Source of the DNA: Planctomycetota bacterium
GTDB lineage: Bacteria > Planctomycetota > Planctomycetia > Isosphaerales > Isosphaeraceae
Assembly (NCBI GenBank): GCA_021807585.1
Contig: JAKBCQ010000101.1
Coordinates: 1-7,520, forward strand
Reading direction: 5' to 3'
DNA length: 7,520 nucleotides
Part shown: piece by piece, positions 1-6,824 of the stretch
Layout of the letters: each line of letters begins with the position of its first letter
How positions within the stretch are numbered: the stretch's first letter is position 1
Notes under the pieces: generated by a model
Told to the model about the DNA's origin: nothing
What the model saw: the letters and a program-made list of their open reading frames with translations, nothing else
The model's database searches: none
Position numbers and translations under genes: made by a program

Positions 1-1
1 G

Positions 2-1228
2 GCGCTTCGGGTTCGGTCGTTGCGACCGACCGTGGTGAATGCGATTCTCGCCGAGGTGAAGCGCGAAGAGACGCTCGGGCGTCGACCCGTTTCGTTGATG
101 CGGGGTCAGCCCGATACCGAAACGCCCGCGGAGGTGGTCGAGGCGGCGTGTCGAGCGCTCCGATCGGGGCGGACGGGATATCCCGAGATTCGGGGCGAGG
201 CCGCGCTCCGTCGCGCCGCGGCCCGGAAGATCGAACGCGAAAGCGGAGTCAAATACGATCCCGATCGAGAGATTTTGATCACCGACGGAGCGACGTGCGG
301 GCTCGCCGCGGCGCTTGGAGCGGTCGTCGATTCGGGTGACGAAGTCCTGACTCCAGACCCGATTTACGACGCGTACGAGGGGGTGATCGGGGTGTGGGGG
401 GCGATCCCGTCACGGATTACGTCGACGATCCGCGACGGTCGTTACCAGTTCGATCGGCTCGCGCTCGAATCCGCGGCAAGTCCGCTGACGAAATCGATTC
501 TGATCAACACCCCCTGGAATCCCGTCGGCTCCATCCTCCGACCCGAAGAGATGCGCGAGATCGTCGATTTCGCGGTTGATCAAGATCTCGTTATTATTTG
601 TGACGAAATCTATGATTCGTATGTATACGATGGAATGCGGCATGTTTCACCGGTCGCGGTCGATCCCCGCGCTCGCGAACGAACGATCGTCGTCAACAGT
701 TTGTCCAAAACGTACGCGATGACGGGATGGCGGGTCGGCTATATCGCCGCGCACGAACCGATTTGCGCCGCGATGACTCTCGTGTTGCAGCAATGGAGCC
801 GAGGTCCCGCCACATTTGTACAAGACGCCGCGGTCGCGGCGCTCGGTTTGAGCGACGATTGGAACCGGTCGATCACGGTCGAATACCAATCGCGGCGCGA
901 TCGGGTCGTCGCGGCTCTCAATGATATTCCGGGAGTCGAGGCGATCGTCCCCGAGGGGGGCCTTTTCGTGATGGCCGATATCCGAGGTTTGGGGGTTCCA
1001 TCCGATTACGCGCGCGGTTTCCTGCTCCGCGAGGCCGAGGTCGCGATCGTTCACGGATCGGCGTACGGTCCTTCGGGCGAGGGCTCGCTTCGCATCTCGT
1101 TCGCCGCGGGCGGAAGGACGCTCGAAACCGGCCTCGCGAGGCTTCGCGACGGCCTGTTACGACTCGGCGACTCGCGCGATCAGCTCGCGGTCAAATCCGC
1201 CGCCGAAACCGTTCTGCTGCGAAGTTGA
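2..1228 (+). CDS. PLP-dependent class I/II aminotransferase (5' end outside window)
   Basis: Fold-type I PLP aminotransferase, cytoplasmic, transferring an amino group between an amino acid and a 2-oxo acid. The substrate cannot be told from sequence. Numbering residues from the TTG at position 20, the PLP-binding lysine is K230 in NSLSKTYAMTGWRVGY (codon 707-709). D195 and Y198 lie in CDEIYDSY, N167 in NTPWNPVG, the substrate-carboxylate arginine is probably R358 in LRISFAAG, and TGYPEIRG is near residue 52. This pattern is closest to the aspartate aminotransferase I-gamma group. The frame is open to the left edge, and the upstream codons read ALRVRS before LRPTVV, which matches the usual start of the family (RVRALRPS). 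I therefore treat TTG 20 as internal and the gene as missing only a few N-terminal codons. It ends in TGA and converges on the large minus-strand gene. W166 replaces the more common small or polar residue in the NP motif. The family is secure; the substrate is unknown. Confidence 0.93.
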   Translation, partial: ALRVRSLRPTVVNAILAEVKREETLGRRPVSLMRGQPDTETPAEVVEAACRALRSGRTGYPEIRGEAALRRAAARKIERESGVKYDPDREILITDGATCGLAAALGAVVDSGDEVLTPDPIYDAYEGVIGVWGAIPSRITSTIRDGRYQFDRLALESAASPLTKSILINTPWNPVGSILRPEEMREIVDFAVDQDLVIICDEIYDSYVYDGMRHVSPVAVDPRARERTIVVNSLSKTYAMTGWRVGYIAAHEPICAAMTLVLQQWSRGPATFVQDAAVAALGLSDDWNRSITVEYQSRRDRVVAALNDIPGVEAIVPEGGLFVMADIRGLGVPSDYARGFLLREAEVAIVHGSAYGPSGEGSLRISFAAGGRTLETGLARLRDGLLRLGDSRDQLAVKSAAETVLLRS

Positions 1229-1326
1229 CGTTCAAAGAATTCGTTCCTGTAAATACAACCTGCCGTTGATGTGAACGAACCGATCGACGACGATCCTTGC
1301 TTTTCGACCGCGGGCGATCTTCACGT

Positions 1327-1341
1327 CGGGAGGCTCTCCCG
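1327..1341. terminator. Small GC hairpin between convergent genes
   Basis: CGGGAG and CTCCCG form a perfect 6-bp stem around a GCT loop, in the 132-bp gap where the aminotransferase (+) and the large cytochrome gene (-) converge. No T-run follows on either strand, so it is not a classical intrinsic terminator. Its position suits a bidirectional transcription end. A looser 7-bp inverted repeat (TTCGTTC at 1240-1246, GAACGAA at 1273-1279) lies in the same gap. Nothing else is visible there. Confidence 0.3.
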
Positions 1342-1360
1342 CGTCGAATCGACCGCGCGG

Positions 1361-4300
1361 CTATTTGGGCGAACTCCCCTTGACCGCGGTCGGCGCCGGG
1401 GCTTTCAATGATTTGAGATATTCAATCAGATCGGTGAATTCCAGCGGGGTGAGCCGTTCGGCGATCTCGACGGGCATGATCGAAACCGTCCCCACCTTAC
1501 GCTCGTCGATTTCCGATTTGGGAATCACCATACTTTTTAAAGTCGAATCGATTATCTCGATCGTGAGCGCCGATTCGTTCCGCACGAGCCCGGTCAGCAC
1601 CTTGCCGTCGGTCGTCGCCAGCACGACGGGCTGATAACCCGTCGCGAGCCGGTTCGACGGTTCGAGAACCGATCGAATAATCTCGGCAGAATCATATTTG
1701 AGCGCAAGCGCGGTAAGATCGGGGCCGATATTCGCGGTTCCTCGTCCTCCCGCGGAATGACACTTGACGCAGCCGACCCCTTTGGCGTCGAAGAAGATCT
1801 CGGCGCCTTTGGCGGCGTCTCCTTTATGGCCGAGCGCGAACGCGGACAACTCGGCGGCGGTGAGCCGCTTCTCGGACGGTCGAGCGGGAGCGACGATCGG
1901 CTCGGACACCTGCACGCTGAACGACCACGTTCCGATCCCCTGCCTCGTCTGGACGAGCAAGCGGTTTCGTCCCTTCGCCAGCCGAACCTTCGCGGTCCCC
2001 GAATCGACCGCGTACGAGCGACCGGTGAAATTGTAATAAGAGTGAATGAACTTTTCATTTAAAGTAACGTTGATTGTTCCGCTCGACCCAAAAAGCATAA
2101 TCACATCGCGATCCGAACTCGCGTCGATCTCGGTGTAGGCGAAGGCGCACAGATCGGGCGAACCGTTTTTATCGTAGCCGAAGCCGCCTCGGTCTCCCGC
2201 TCCTCCTTTCAGGTCGTCGAGCACGATTCGACCCGTCTTGGGATCTCCCTTGCGCGCTCCCCAGTTGATTTTCCGTCCCTCGGCGCCGACGTGGGTTCGC
2301 GTCATATCGATCACGCGATCTCCCAAAAAAACCTGCGCGGTCGTTCTGGGGAACGGACCGATCACCCGCCATTCGACGATCGGCTCAAAATGCGCTAAGA
2401 TGCGAGCGAATGTGATCGACGCTTGTTCGTCCATCGTGATCGATTTCGCCTGATCGCGGATCGGTTCGGCGTAGCGATCACGGAGCGATTCCAGAGCCGC
2501 TTGCGCCGAGCGACGCAGCGCGGGATCACGATCGCTTAACGTCTTTAAGAACAAGGGAATCGCCGAGGGCTCGGGCGCAGCGGCGAGCGCCTCGATCGCG
2601 ATCGACCGCGAAGCGGCGTCGTTCGCGAGCTCGATCAGACGAGGCGACGCGTCGCCGATCAGGTTTCGCACGACGATCGTACGAATCGCCGCTTCGCGCA
2701 CGCGTTCGTCTTGATCTTTGAGCGATCCCAGTACAATTGTCTTTACCTCGGGGGGCAAAGGACGCGTCCCTTTGGTTTCGAGGGCGCGGAGCGCGGCGAT
2801 TCGAATATCGATACTTTTGCTCTTTAAAAAATCGAGCAAGTCGTTGGGAGGGAGCGCCCCCGCTCTTCCCAGGCTCGGCAGCGCGAGCGCGACGAGTTCG
2901 GGGGGGGAATCAAATTGGAATACCAACATGAATCGTTGATTGACCGATTCTCGAGTCGGCGCGTCTTCCAGCGCCGCGAGCGCGGCCTTTCGCGTTTCAA
3001 GCGGCAACGATCGATTCTTGAGCACGCCGCCGATCGCGCGAATCGAAGCCGAATCGGCCGAGAGGACGCTTACGAGCGCCTGCAGAACGCCGGGATCGGT
3101 CTCGGCGGCGAGCCTCGTGCGCAAAAGCGGAATGATCGCGCCGCGAACCTGTCCCAACCCCGCGACCGCGACCGCGCGAACCTTGGGGTCGGCGTCGCTT
3201 AAGCCTTTAATCATCCCCTTAACCGTCCACGCCATTCCGGCGTGATCCCATTCGCTCGTCTTTCGCGGAATCAACCCCGCGAGCGGGTTCGTACCGAACC
3301 ACTCCCCCTTCCATTCCGGATATGTTAGATATTGTCCGCTTAAATTCATAACGATTCGAGCGCGGGTTTCGGACGAATGGATTTGCGGCAGCGCCTCGGC
3401 GAGCGCTCTGACCGCGTCGACCGCGAACGCGAGGTCGGTCAATCTCAACGCCGATTCGGTTCGCCTGGGATCGTTGAGCGCTTCGAGAATCGCCGCGCCG
3501 TCCCAATACGCGAGCGACCGAATCGATCGCCGAATCGACCAATCGACGAATTCATCTTCGTCGCCGAGCGCCTGGACGAGCGCCGGCCCCGCGGCTTTGT
3601 CGCCGATCCGACCGAGCGCGATCGCGGTCTCGAGCCGAACCCGCGCGTCGACGTCTTTCAACCGCGGAAGCAAACGTTCGACCGCGGCGCGATCGCGACG
3701 GATCCCCGCGCTTTTGGCGGCTTGCGCTCTCACATCCACGTCTTTCGATCCAAGGGCCGAGCGAATCCCCCGCGCCGCTTCGGGAGTGTTGATCGCGTCA
3801 AGCGCCCAGATCGCGTGAATCGCCCCGACGCCCTTCGCCGAACCCGATAAACGATCGCTTAAATCGCCGACCGCGGCCGCGCCGAGCCGAGCCAGTTCAC
3901 GGCCCGATTCGAGCCGAACCGAGAGCGACGGATCATCAAGCGATTGAATCATCGTCTTTTTATCACCTGATTTCGGTCGAGCGCCGCGAACCGCGATATC
4001 GGCGCCGGTGTAACGGAGCCGATAGAGCCTGCCCGTCTTGGGACCGTCGGCGAGCCAGCCGTTGTACGCCCAATCGACGAGATACATCGAACTCCCGTCG
4101 GCGCCGACCGCGAGCGAGAACGGCCGAAAATCCCCCAGCTTCCCCGCGGTCACAAACGCCTCTCGCACCTTCACCCGATACGAAGCCCCCGATCGCTCGA
4201 CGACGATCCGATCAACCCGCGACAAACCCCAATCGCATACGAACATATTCCCGCGATACGCCTGCGGGAGAACGCCTTCGTTATAAATAATCATTTGCGT

Positions 4301-5131
4301 ACCAGACCCGCCGATCTGTCCCGCGACGATCGGCAGCCGCCGAAAAGGCGCAAGCAAAAATTCATACGGGTATCCGTAATGTCCGCCCACAATATGATGC
4401 GTTAAACTGTTCGGCCACTGCTTGCTGTCGTCGTCGTTGCCGTAGGTGAAGACGTCTCCGGTTTCGGTCAGAGCGACCGAAAGCGGATTCCGCTCCCCCG
4501 TCGATACGACCTCGAGCCCCGTCCCGTCGGGGCGAACTCGAATCACCCCCCCGCCGTGAAGACTGATCGCCGCGCCGTCCTTCCCCACGGCGCGCGGTAT
4601 TCCTTTATCTCCCACCGAGATATACAGATATCCGTCGATACTTAGCCGCGTTCCCGAAACGACGTGATCGTTGATTCCGTTAAACCCGGGAAGCTTGGGA
4701 CCGAGCCCGGTCACAAGATCGACCTTGCGATCGGCCTTGCCGTCGCCGTCGGTATCCGTGAAAGCCGAAAGATACGGCGGATGCACCACATATAAGGTTC
4801 CGTCGATCCACTCGAGCCCCATCACCGCCCACAACCCCGTCGCGAACGTCGAGATCTTGCCGTCTTTGATCGCGACGACCGAATCGATCGGCTCGGTCGG
4901 AGGACCGGGCATGTCCATCGGATCCTGTCCAAGATAAACCGTCCCGTCGGGAGCGACGACGATCGCCGTCGGAAAGACGATCCGCGGCGCCTCCGCCACA
5001 AGCTCGATCGACCAGTCCTTCACCGTCTTGGGAGACGGAGCGGGTTCCTCGGCGAATGCGAAACCGGCGCACGTCGAAACGATCGTCAAAACGACGATCC
5101 CAATCCCAGAAACGAAAGAAAACGTCTTCAT
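1361..5131 (-). CDS. PVC-type exported propeller-HEAT-cytochrome c protein
   Basis: Large exported protein (1256 aa) of the planctomycete/verrucomicrobial membrane-bound dehydrogenase plus heme-binding type. Residues 1-27 are a signal peptide with a hydrophobic core and an AFA/EE cleavage site. C21 is a poor lipobox because T precedes it. Residues about 35-378 resemble a sorbosone/glucose dehydrogenase-like beta-propeller and include the Ca-binding-like DTDGDGKAD at 126-134. Residues about 393-885 are HEAT-like helical repeats (for example VRLETAIALGRIGD, VREAAIRTIVVRNL). Residues about 918-1078 form a beta-rich segment starting WRVIGPFP and ending NRLLVQTRQGIGTWSFSVQV, probably a sandwich domain. 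Residues about 1100-1243 are the heme domain: CVKCH at 1121-1125 (bases 1757-1771), GPDLT, and M1219 in SIMP as the likely sixth heme ligand. The inferred role is periplasmic oxidation of an unknown, perhaps carbohydrate-like, substrate with electrons passed to heme. The ATG at 5129-5131 is chosen because the signal peptide begins there; no clear Shine-Dalgarno precedes it. Confidence 0.92.
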   Translation of the reverse strand: MKTFSFVSGIGIVVLTIVSTCAGFAFAEEPAPSPKTVKDWSIELVAEAPRIVFPTAIVVAPDGTVYLGQDPMDMPGPPTEPIDSVVAIKDGKISTFATGLWAVMGLEWIDGTLYVVHPPYLSAFTDTDGDGKADRKVDLVTGLGPKLPGFNGINDHVVSGTRLSIDGYLYISVGDKGIPRAVGKDGAAISLHGGGVIRVRPDGTGLEVVSTGERNPLSVALTETGDVFTYGNDDDSKQWPNSLTHHIVGGHYGYPYEFLLAPFRRLPIVAGQIGGSGTQMIIYNEGVLPQAYRGNMFVCDWGLSRVDRIVVERSGASYRVKVREAFVTAGKLGDFRPFSLAVGADGSSMYLVDWAYNGWLADGPKTGRLYRLRYTGADIAVRGARPKSGDKKTMIQSLDDPSLSVRLESGRELARLGAAAVGDLSDRLSGSAKGVGAIHAIWALDAINTPEAARGIRSALGSKDVDVRAQAAKSAGIRRDRAAVERLLPRLKDVDARVRLETAIALGRIGDKAAGPALVQALGDEDEFVDWSIRRSIRSLAYWDGAAILEALNDPRRTESALRLTDLAFAVDAVRALAEALPQIHSSETRARIVMNLSGQYLTYPEWKGEWFGTNPLAGLIPRKTSEWDHAGMAWTVKGMIKGLSDADPKVRAVAVAGLGQVRGAIIPLLRTRLAAETDPGVLQALVSVLSADSASIRAIGGVLKNRSLPLETRKAALAALEDAPTRESVNQRFMLVFQFDSPPELVALALPSLGRAGALPPNDLLDFLKSKSIDIRIAALRALETKGTRPLPPEVKTIVLGSLKDQDERVREAAIRTIVVRNLIGDASPRLIELANDAASRSIAIEALAAAPEPSAIPLFLKTLSDRDPALRRSAQAALESLRDRYAEPIRDQAKSITMDEQASITFARILAHFEPIVEWRVIGPFPRTTAQVFLGDRVIDMTRTHVGAEGRKINWGARKGDPKTGRIVLDDLKGGAGDRGGFGYDKNGSPDLCAFAYTEIDASSDRDVIMLFGSSGTINVTLNEKFIHSYYNFTGRSYAVDSGTAKVRLAKGRNRLLVQTRQGIGTWSFSVQVSEPIVAPARPSEKRLTAAELSAFALGHKGDAAKGAEIFFDAKGVGCVKCHSAGGRGTANIGPDLTALALKYDSAEIIRSVLEPSNRLATGYQPVVLATTDGKVLTGLVRNESALTIEIIDSTLKSMVIPKSEIDERKVGTVSIMPVEIAERLTPLEFTDLIEYLKSLKAPAPTAVKGSSPK

Positions 5132-5189
5132 GGTTGGAACTCGATCCGCGGAAACAGGCGGGAAATCGACCCCGTCATCCTAACCAAAT

Positions 5190-5217
5190 CGTCGGTTCAA
5201 CTCAACGCGAACCGACG
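5190..5217 (-). terminator. Perfect 9-bp-stem hairpin between phosphatase and cytochrome genes
   Basis: CGTCGGTTC (5190-5198) and GAACCGACG (5209-5217) are perfect inverted repeats around a 10-nt loop. On the minus strand the hairpin begins 42 nt past the end of the histidine phosphatase gene and is followed by a weak T-rich stretch (ATTTGGTTAG). It could end the phosphatase transcript. It also lies 59 nt upstream of the cytochrome gene ATG, so a role as a 5'-leader structure or operator for that gene is equally possible. The stem is seen directly; its role is inferred. Confidence 0.4.
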
Positions 5218-5248
5218 CGCGATCGATCGAGGATTCTAATAAATGTTC

Positions 5249-5271
5249 TGTTACAATACTATATTGTCACA
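5249..5271 (-). promoter_or_regulatory. AT-rich imperfect dyad, candidate operator or promoter
   Basis: The arms TGTTACAATA and TATTGTCACA flank a central CTA and pair at 9 of 10 positions; the inner 6 bp are perfect. The central CTA is the stop codon of the minus-strand histidine phosphatase. The stretch 5231-5280 is clearly more AT-rich than the rest of the window, and a direct repeat ATGTTCT occurs at 5243-5249 and 5271-5277. The dyad is about 120-140 bp upstream of the cytochrome gene ATG. Possible -10 hexamers exist on the minus strand (TATAGT, TAGAAT), but I see no well-spaced -35. A regulator-binding site is my preferred reading; an AT-rich terminator is the alternative. Confidence 0.35.
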
Positions 5272-5879
5272 TGTTCTTTTCCGTTCAGGTAAATCGGCGT
5301 CAATCGCGATCCGTTCCAGACGAGTTCGTTTCTGGCGACGAAGCCGATGCCGACACGGTCGAGATCGGCGGCGGTGAATCCTTCGATGAGCGACGAAAGG
5401 ACGATTTGGATGAGCACGCCGTGAGCGACGACGACGAACGATTCGTCGCGATGTCGATCCAACAAAGGTTTGAGCGCCTCGAAGGCTCGGTCGCGGATTT
5501 CAAGGTAGGATTCGCCTCCCGGGTTCGAGGCGTCGAGGTCCCCCGCTTTCCAGGCGTTTTTGAGCCGGTCGTGGCTGGGAAGCCCCTGCTCGCGCGGCAT
5601 GCCGCTCAGCTCGGCCATCTTTCGTTCGTGAATCCCCTCGATCGCGATCGGCTCAAGCTGAAGCGAGCGCGCGAGAATCGCCGCGGTTTCGCGTGCTCGG
5701 CGCATTGTTGAACAGTACAGCGCGACGGGCGCCTGCGGAACGAGCCACTCGGCCGCGGCTTCGGCCTGTGCCCGGCCTCGGTCGCCGATTCCGACATCCG
5801 ATTCGGCGCCGTGAAGCCGGTCGGGAAGCGCCGTTTCGGCGTGTCTTAACAGGAACAGTCGCGTCCCGGGGATCGTCAT
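5259..5879 (-). CDS. Histidine phosphatase family protein (phosphoglycerate mutase-like)
   Basis: A 206-aa cytoplasmic enzyme of the histidine phosphatase superfamily, which transfers or hydrolyses phosphate through a phosphohistidine. The catalytic RHG-type motif is LRHAET with R12 and H13. The second conserved block is STMRRARETA with R61. E85 lies in GIHERKMAELSG, GGES is at 121-124, and the second histidine is H153 in VVVAHGVLIQIV. All key residues are present and the length is usual for the short family members. No signal peptide is seen. Sequence alone does not separate a mutase, an alpha-ribazole phosphatase-like enzyme or a general sugar/nucleotide phosphatase, and there are no cobalamin genes nearby. 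The ATG at 5877-5879 places the RHAET motif at the usual N-terminal position, and GGAAG lies 10 nt upstream as a plausible ribosome-binding site. The gene is divergent from the adenylate kinase gene and co-oriented with the cytochrome gene, 127 bp upstream of it. Confidence 0.92.
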   Translation of the reverse strand: MTIPGTRLFLLRHAETALPDRLHGAESDVGIGDRGRAQAEAAAEWLVPQAPVALYCSTMRRARETAAILARSLQLEPIAIEGIHERKMAELSGMPREQGLPSHDRLKNAWKAGDLDASNPGGESYLEIRDRAFEALKPLLDRHRDESFVVVAHGVLIQIVLSSLIEGFTAADLDRVGIGFVARNELVWNGSRLTPIYLNGKEHVTI

Positions 5880-6027
5880 ATACGCTTTTCTTCCGATTCT
5901 CAGGTTGTCGAGCTCGGCTTCGAGAGAGGATGATGATATCAGGCGAGAGGGGCGAATCGAACCGAGTCGCGAGTGGAATCGACCCGTCCCGCCGTTTTCT
6001 TTCCCCCCTAATCCGCGAGAAAGCCCG
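5880..6027. other. Divergent intergenic region, phosphatase/adenylate kinase
   Basis: This 148-bp gap must carry the start signals of both divergent genes. I see no convincing -35/-10 pair on either strand. A 15-nt pyrimidine run (5995-6009) sits 18 nt before the adenylate kinase ATG and might help ribosome binding, because only a weak GAGA/AAAG stretch precedes that start. The adenylate kinase frame stays open upstream to an ATG at 5905, but those 41 codons (Ser/Arg/Pro-rich) do not look like part of the enzyme. Confidence 0.4.
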
Positions 6028-6684
6028 ATGTCTACTCTTCACAAGTATCGCACGATTCTCCTGTTCGGAATGCCGGGAAGCGGCAAGGGAACGCAAGGAG
6101 GAGTGTTGGGGCAACTTCCCGACATGGTTCACATCTCGTGCGGCGACGTTTTCCGAAAACTCCCCAAATACGGCGCCCTGGGCAAAGAGATCGTCCATTA
6201 CACGTCGCGGGGCGAGCTGGTGCCCGACGACCTCACCGTTCGCATCTGGGAACGACATATCCAGATTCTTGAAATGCAAGAGCTGTTGTTGCCCGAGAAA
6301 CACACGCTTTTGCTCGACGGGTTGCCGCGCAATTTCGATCAGGCCGAGCGTCTTGATCACATGCTTGACGTCGTGCAAATCTTTTATTTGATCGTCGACG
6401 ATCTTGAAAAGGCGCGCGATCGCCTGCGATCCCGCGCGTTGCGCGAGAATCGGCTCGACGATATGAACGAAGAGGTGATTCTCAAACGACTTAAGTCGTT
6501 CGAGGACGAGACGATCGAAACGCTCAAGTTTTACGATCCGAGCCTGGTGTTCAAGATCAACGCATCGCATGAGCCGCTCTTCGTGCTGCGCGACATCGTC
6601 AATCGGCTGGCGGTTTTGCAGACGAGCGTAAGGATCGCGGCGCGACCGTTCGCCTACCAAGAGGCCGACGGCGATGTGGATTAA
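6028..6684 (+). CDS. adk: Adenylate kinase / nucleoside monophosphate kinase, short type
   Basis: A 218-aa cytoplasmic kinase that most likely catalyses AMP + ATP to 2 ADP. Numbered from the ATG at 6028: the P-loop is GMPGSGKGT at 14-22 (K20), CGDVFRKL at 38-45 matches the AMP-binding SGDxLR motif, GELVPDDL is at 62-69, DGLPRNFDQAERLD is at 97-110 (R101), and NRLDDMNEEVILKRLKSFEDET at 141-162 holds the R-x-DD motif and following helix. The segment between RALR and NRLDD is very short, so this is a short-LID enzyme without the zinc-binding LID of long bacterial forms. The frame extends to an ATG at 5905, but the P-loop normally lies within 10-20 residues of the N-terminus and the extension is low-complexity, so 6028 is chosen. 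Some changes from consensus (CGD for SGD, DGLPRN for DGFPRT) leave open specificity for another NMP. The gene is divergent from the phosphatase gene. Confidence 0.9.
   Translation: MSTLHKYRTILLFGMPGSGKGTQGGVLGQLPDMVHISCGDVFRKLPKYGALGKEIVHYTSRGELVPDDLTVRIWERHIQILEMQELLLPEKHTLLLDGLPRNFDQAERLDHMLDVVQIFYLIVDDLEKARDRLRSRALRENRLDDMNEEVILKRLKSFEDETIETLKFYDPSLVFKINASHEPLFVLRDIVNRLAVLQTSVRIAARPFAYQEADGDVD
6485..6500. repeat. 16-bp perfect palindrome inside adenylate kinase gene
   Basis: AACGACTTAAGTCGTT reads identically on both strands. It falls on codons 153-158 (K-R-L-K-S-F) of the adenylate kinase gene, just after the R-x-DD motif. It may be a chance product of the codons, or a protein-binding site. 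Confidence 0.6.
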
Positions 6685-6707
6685 CGCCTTCGTATCCAAT
6701 CGAGGCG
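6685..6707 (+). terminator. Possible terminator hairpin after adenylate kinase
   Basis: CGCCT directly after the TAA stop pairs with AGGCG at 6703-6707. Two further C-G pairs form inside a one-base bulge, leaving an 8-nt loop. No T-run follows, so intrinsic termination is uncertain. The position immediately behind the stop codon is the main support. Confidence 0.3.
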
Positions 6708-6790
6708 GGATCGCATCGGTCGCGGTCGGTCTCGGAGCGTCGGCGCGTCGCTCACGTAAGCGTTCACCTCATCAAAACATCGGGCCGATC

Positions 6791-6818
6791 TTGACACCGA
6801 CGCTTCCCCCGTTAGAGT
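6791..6818 (+). promoter_or_regulatory. Sigma-70-like promoter for the second aminotransferase
   Basis: TTGACA at 6791-6796 is a perfect -35 consensus. It is followed by a 16-bp spacer and TAGAGT at 6813-6818, which matches 4 of 6 bases of TATAAT. It is the best promoter-like sequence I find in the window. The predicted transcript start is near 6825, which is also an ATG. The mRNA would therefore be leaderless if translation starts there, or have a leader of about 45 nt if it starts at the ATG at 6870. Confidence 0.5.
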
Positions 6819-6824
6819 GAGATC

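Noticed and set aside
393..579. Possible CRISPR-like or tandem repeats suggested by recurring GATCG/CGACG words
   Set aside because: The short words recur everywhere in the window because of base composition; no regular spacing or repeat units longer than about 10 bp were seen.
647..1054. 135-codon minus-strand open frame inside the first aminotransferase
   Set aside because: It is antisense to the PLP-lysine region, a well-supported coding sequence, and its composition is that of a shadow frame.
3377..3850. 157-codon plus-strand open frame antisense to the HEAT region, with similar ones at 1594-2058, 2915-3245 and 4680-5072
   Set aside because: They are Arg- and Ser-rich shadows of the cytochrome gene without plausible starts or motifs.
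5111..5131. Possible lipoprotein signal for the large protein (cysteine at residue 21)
   Set aside because: The residue before the cysteine is threonine, not Gly/Ala/Ser, and a good AFA signal-peptidase I site follows at residue 27.
5271..5711. 146-codon plus-strand open frame antisense to the phosphatase gene
   Set aside because: The opposite strand encodes a protein with all histidine-phosphatase motifs, and this frame has no family features.
5905..6027. N-terminal extension of adenylate kinase starting at ATG 5905
   Set aside because: The 41 extra residues are low-complexity Ser/Arg/Pro, and the P-loop would sit unusually far from the N-terminus. MSTLHKYRTI at 6028 is the normal start.
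5653..6699. 348-codon open frame on the minus strand
   Set aside because: It lies antisense to the whole adenylate kinase gene and overlaps the phosphatase gene in another frame. Its protein is Arg-rich with no recognisable domain, as expected for the shadow of GC-rich coding DNA.
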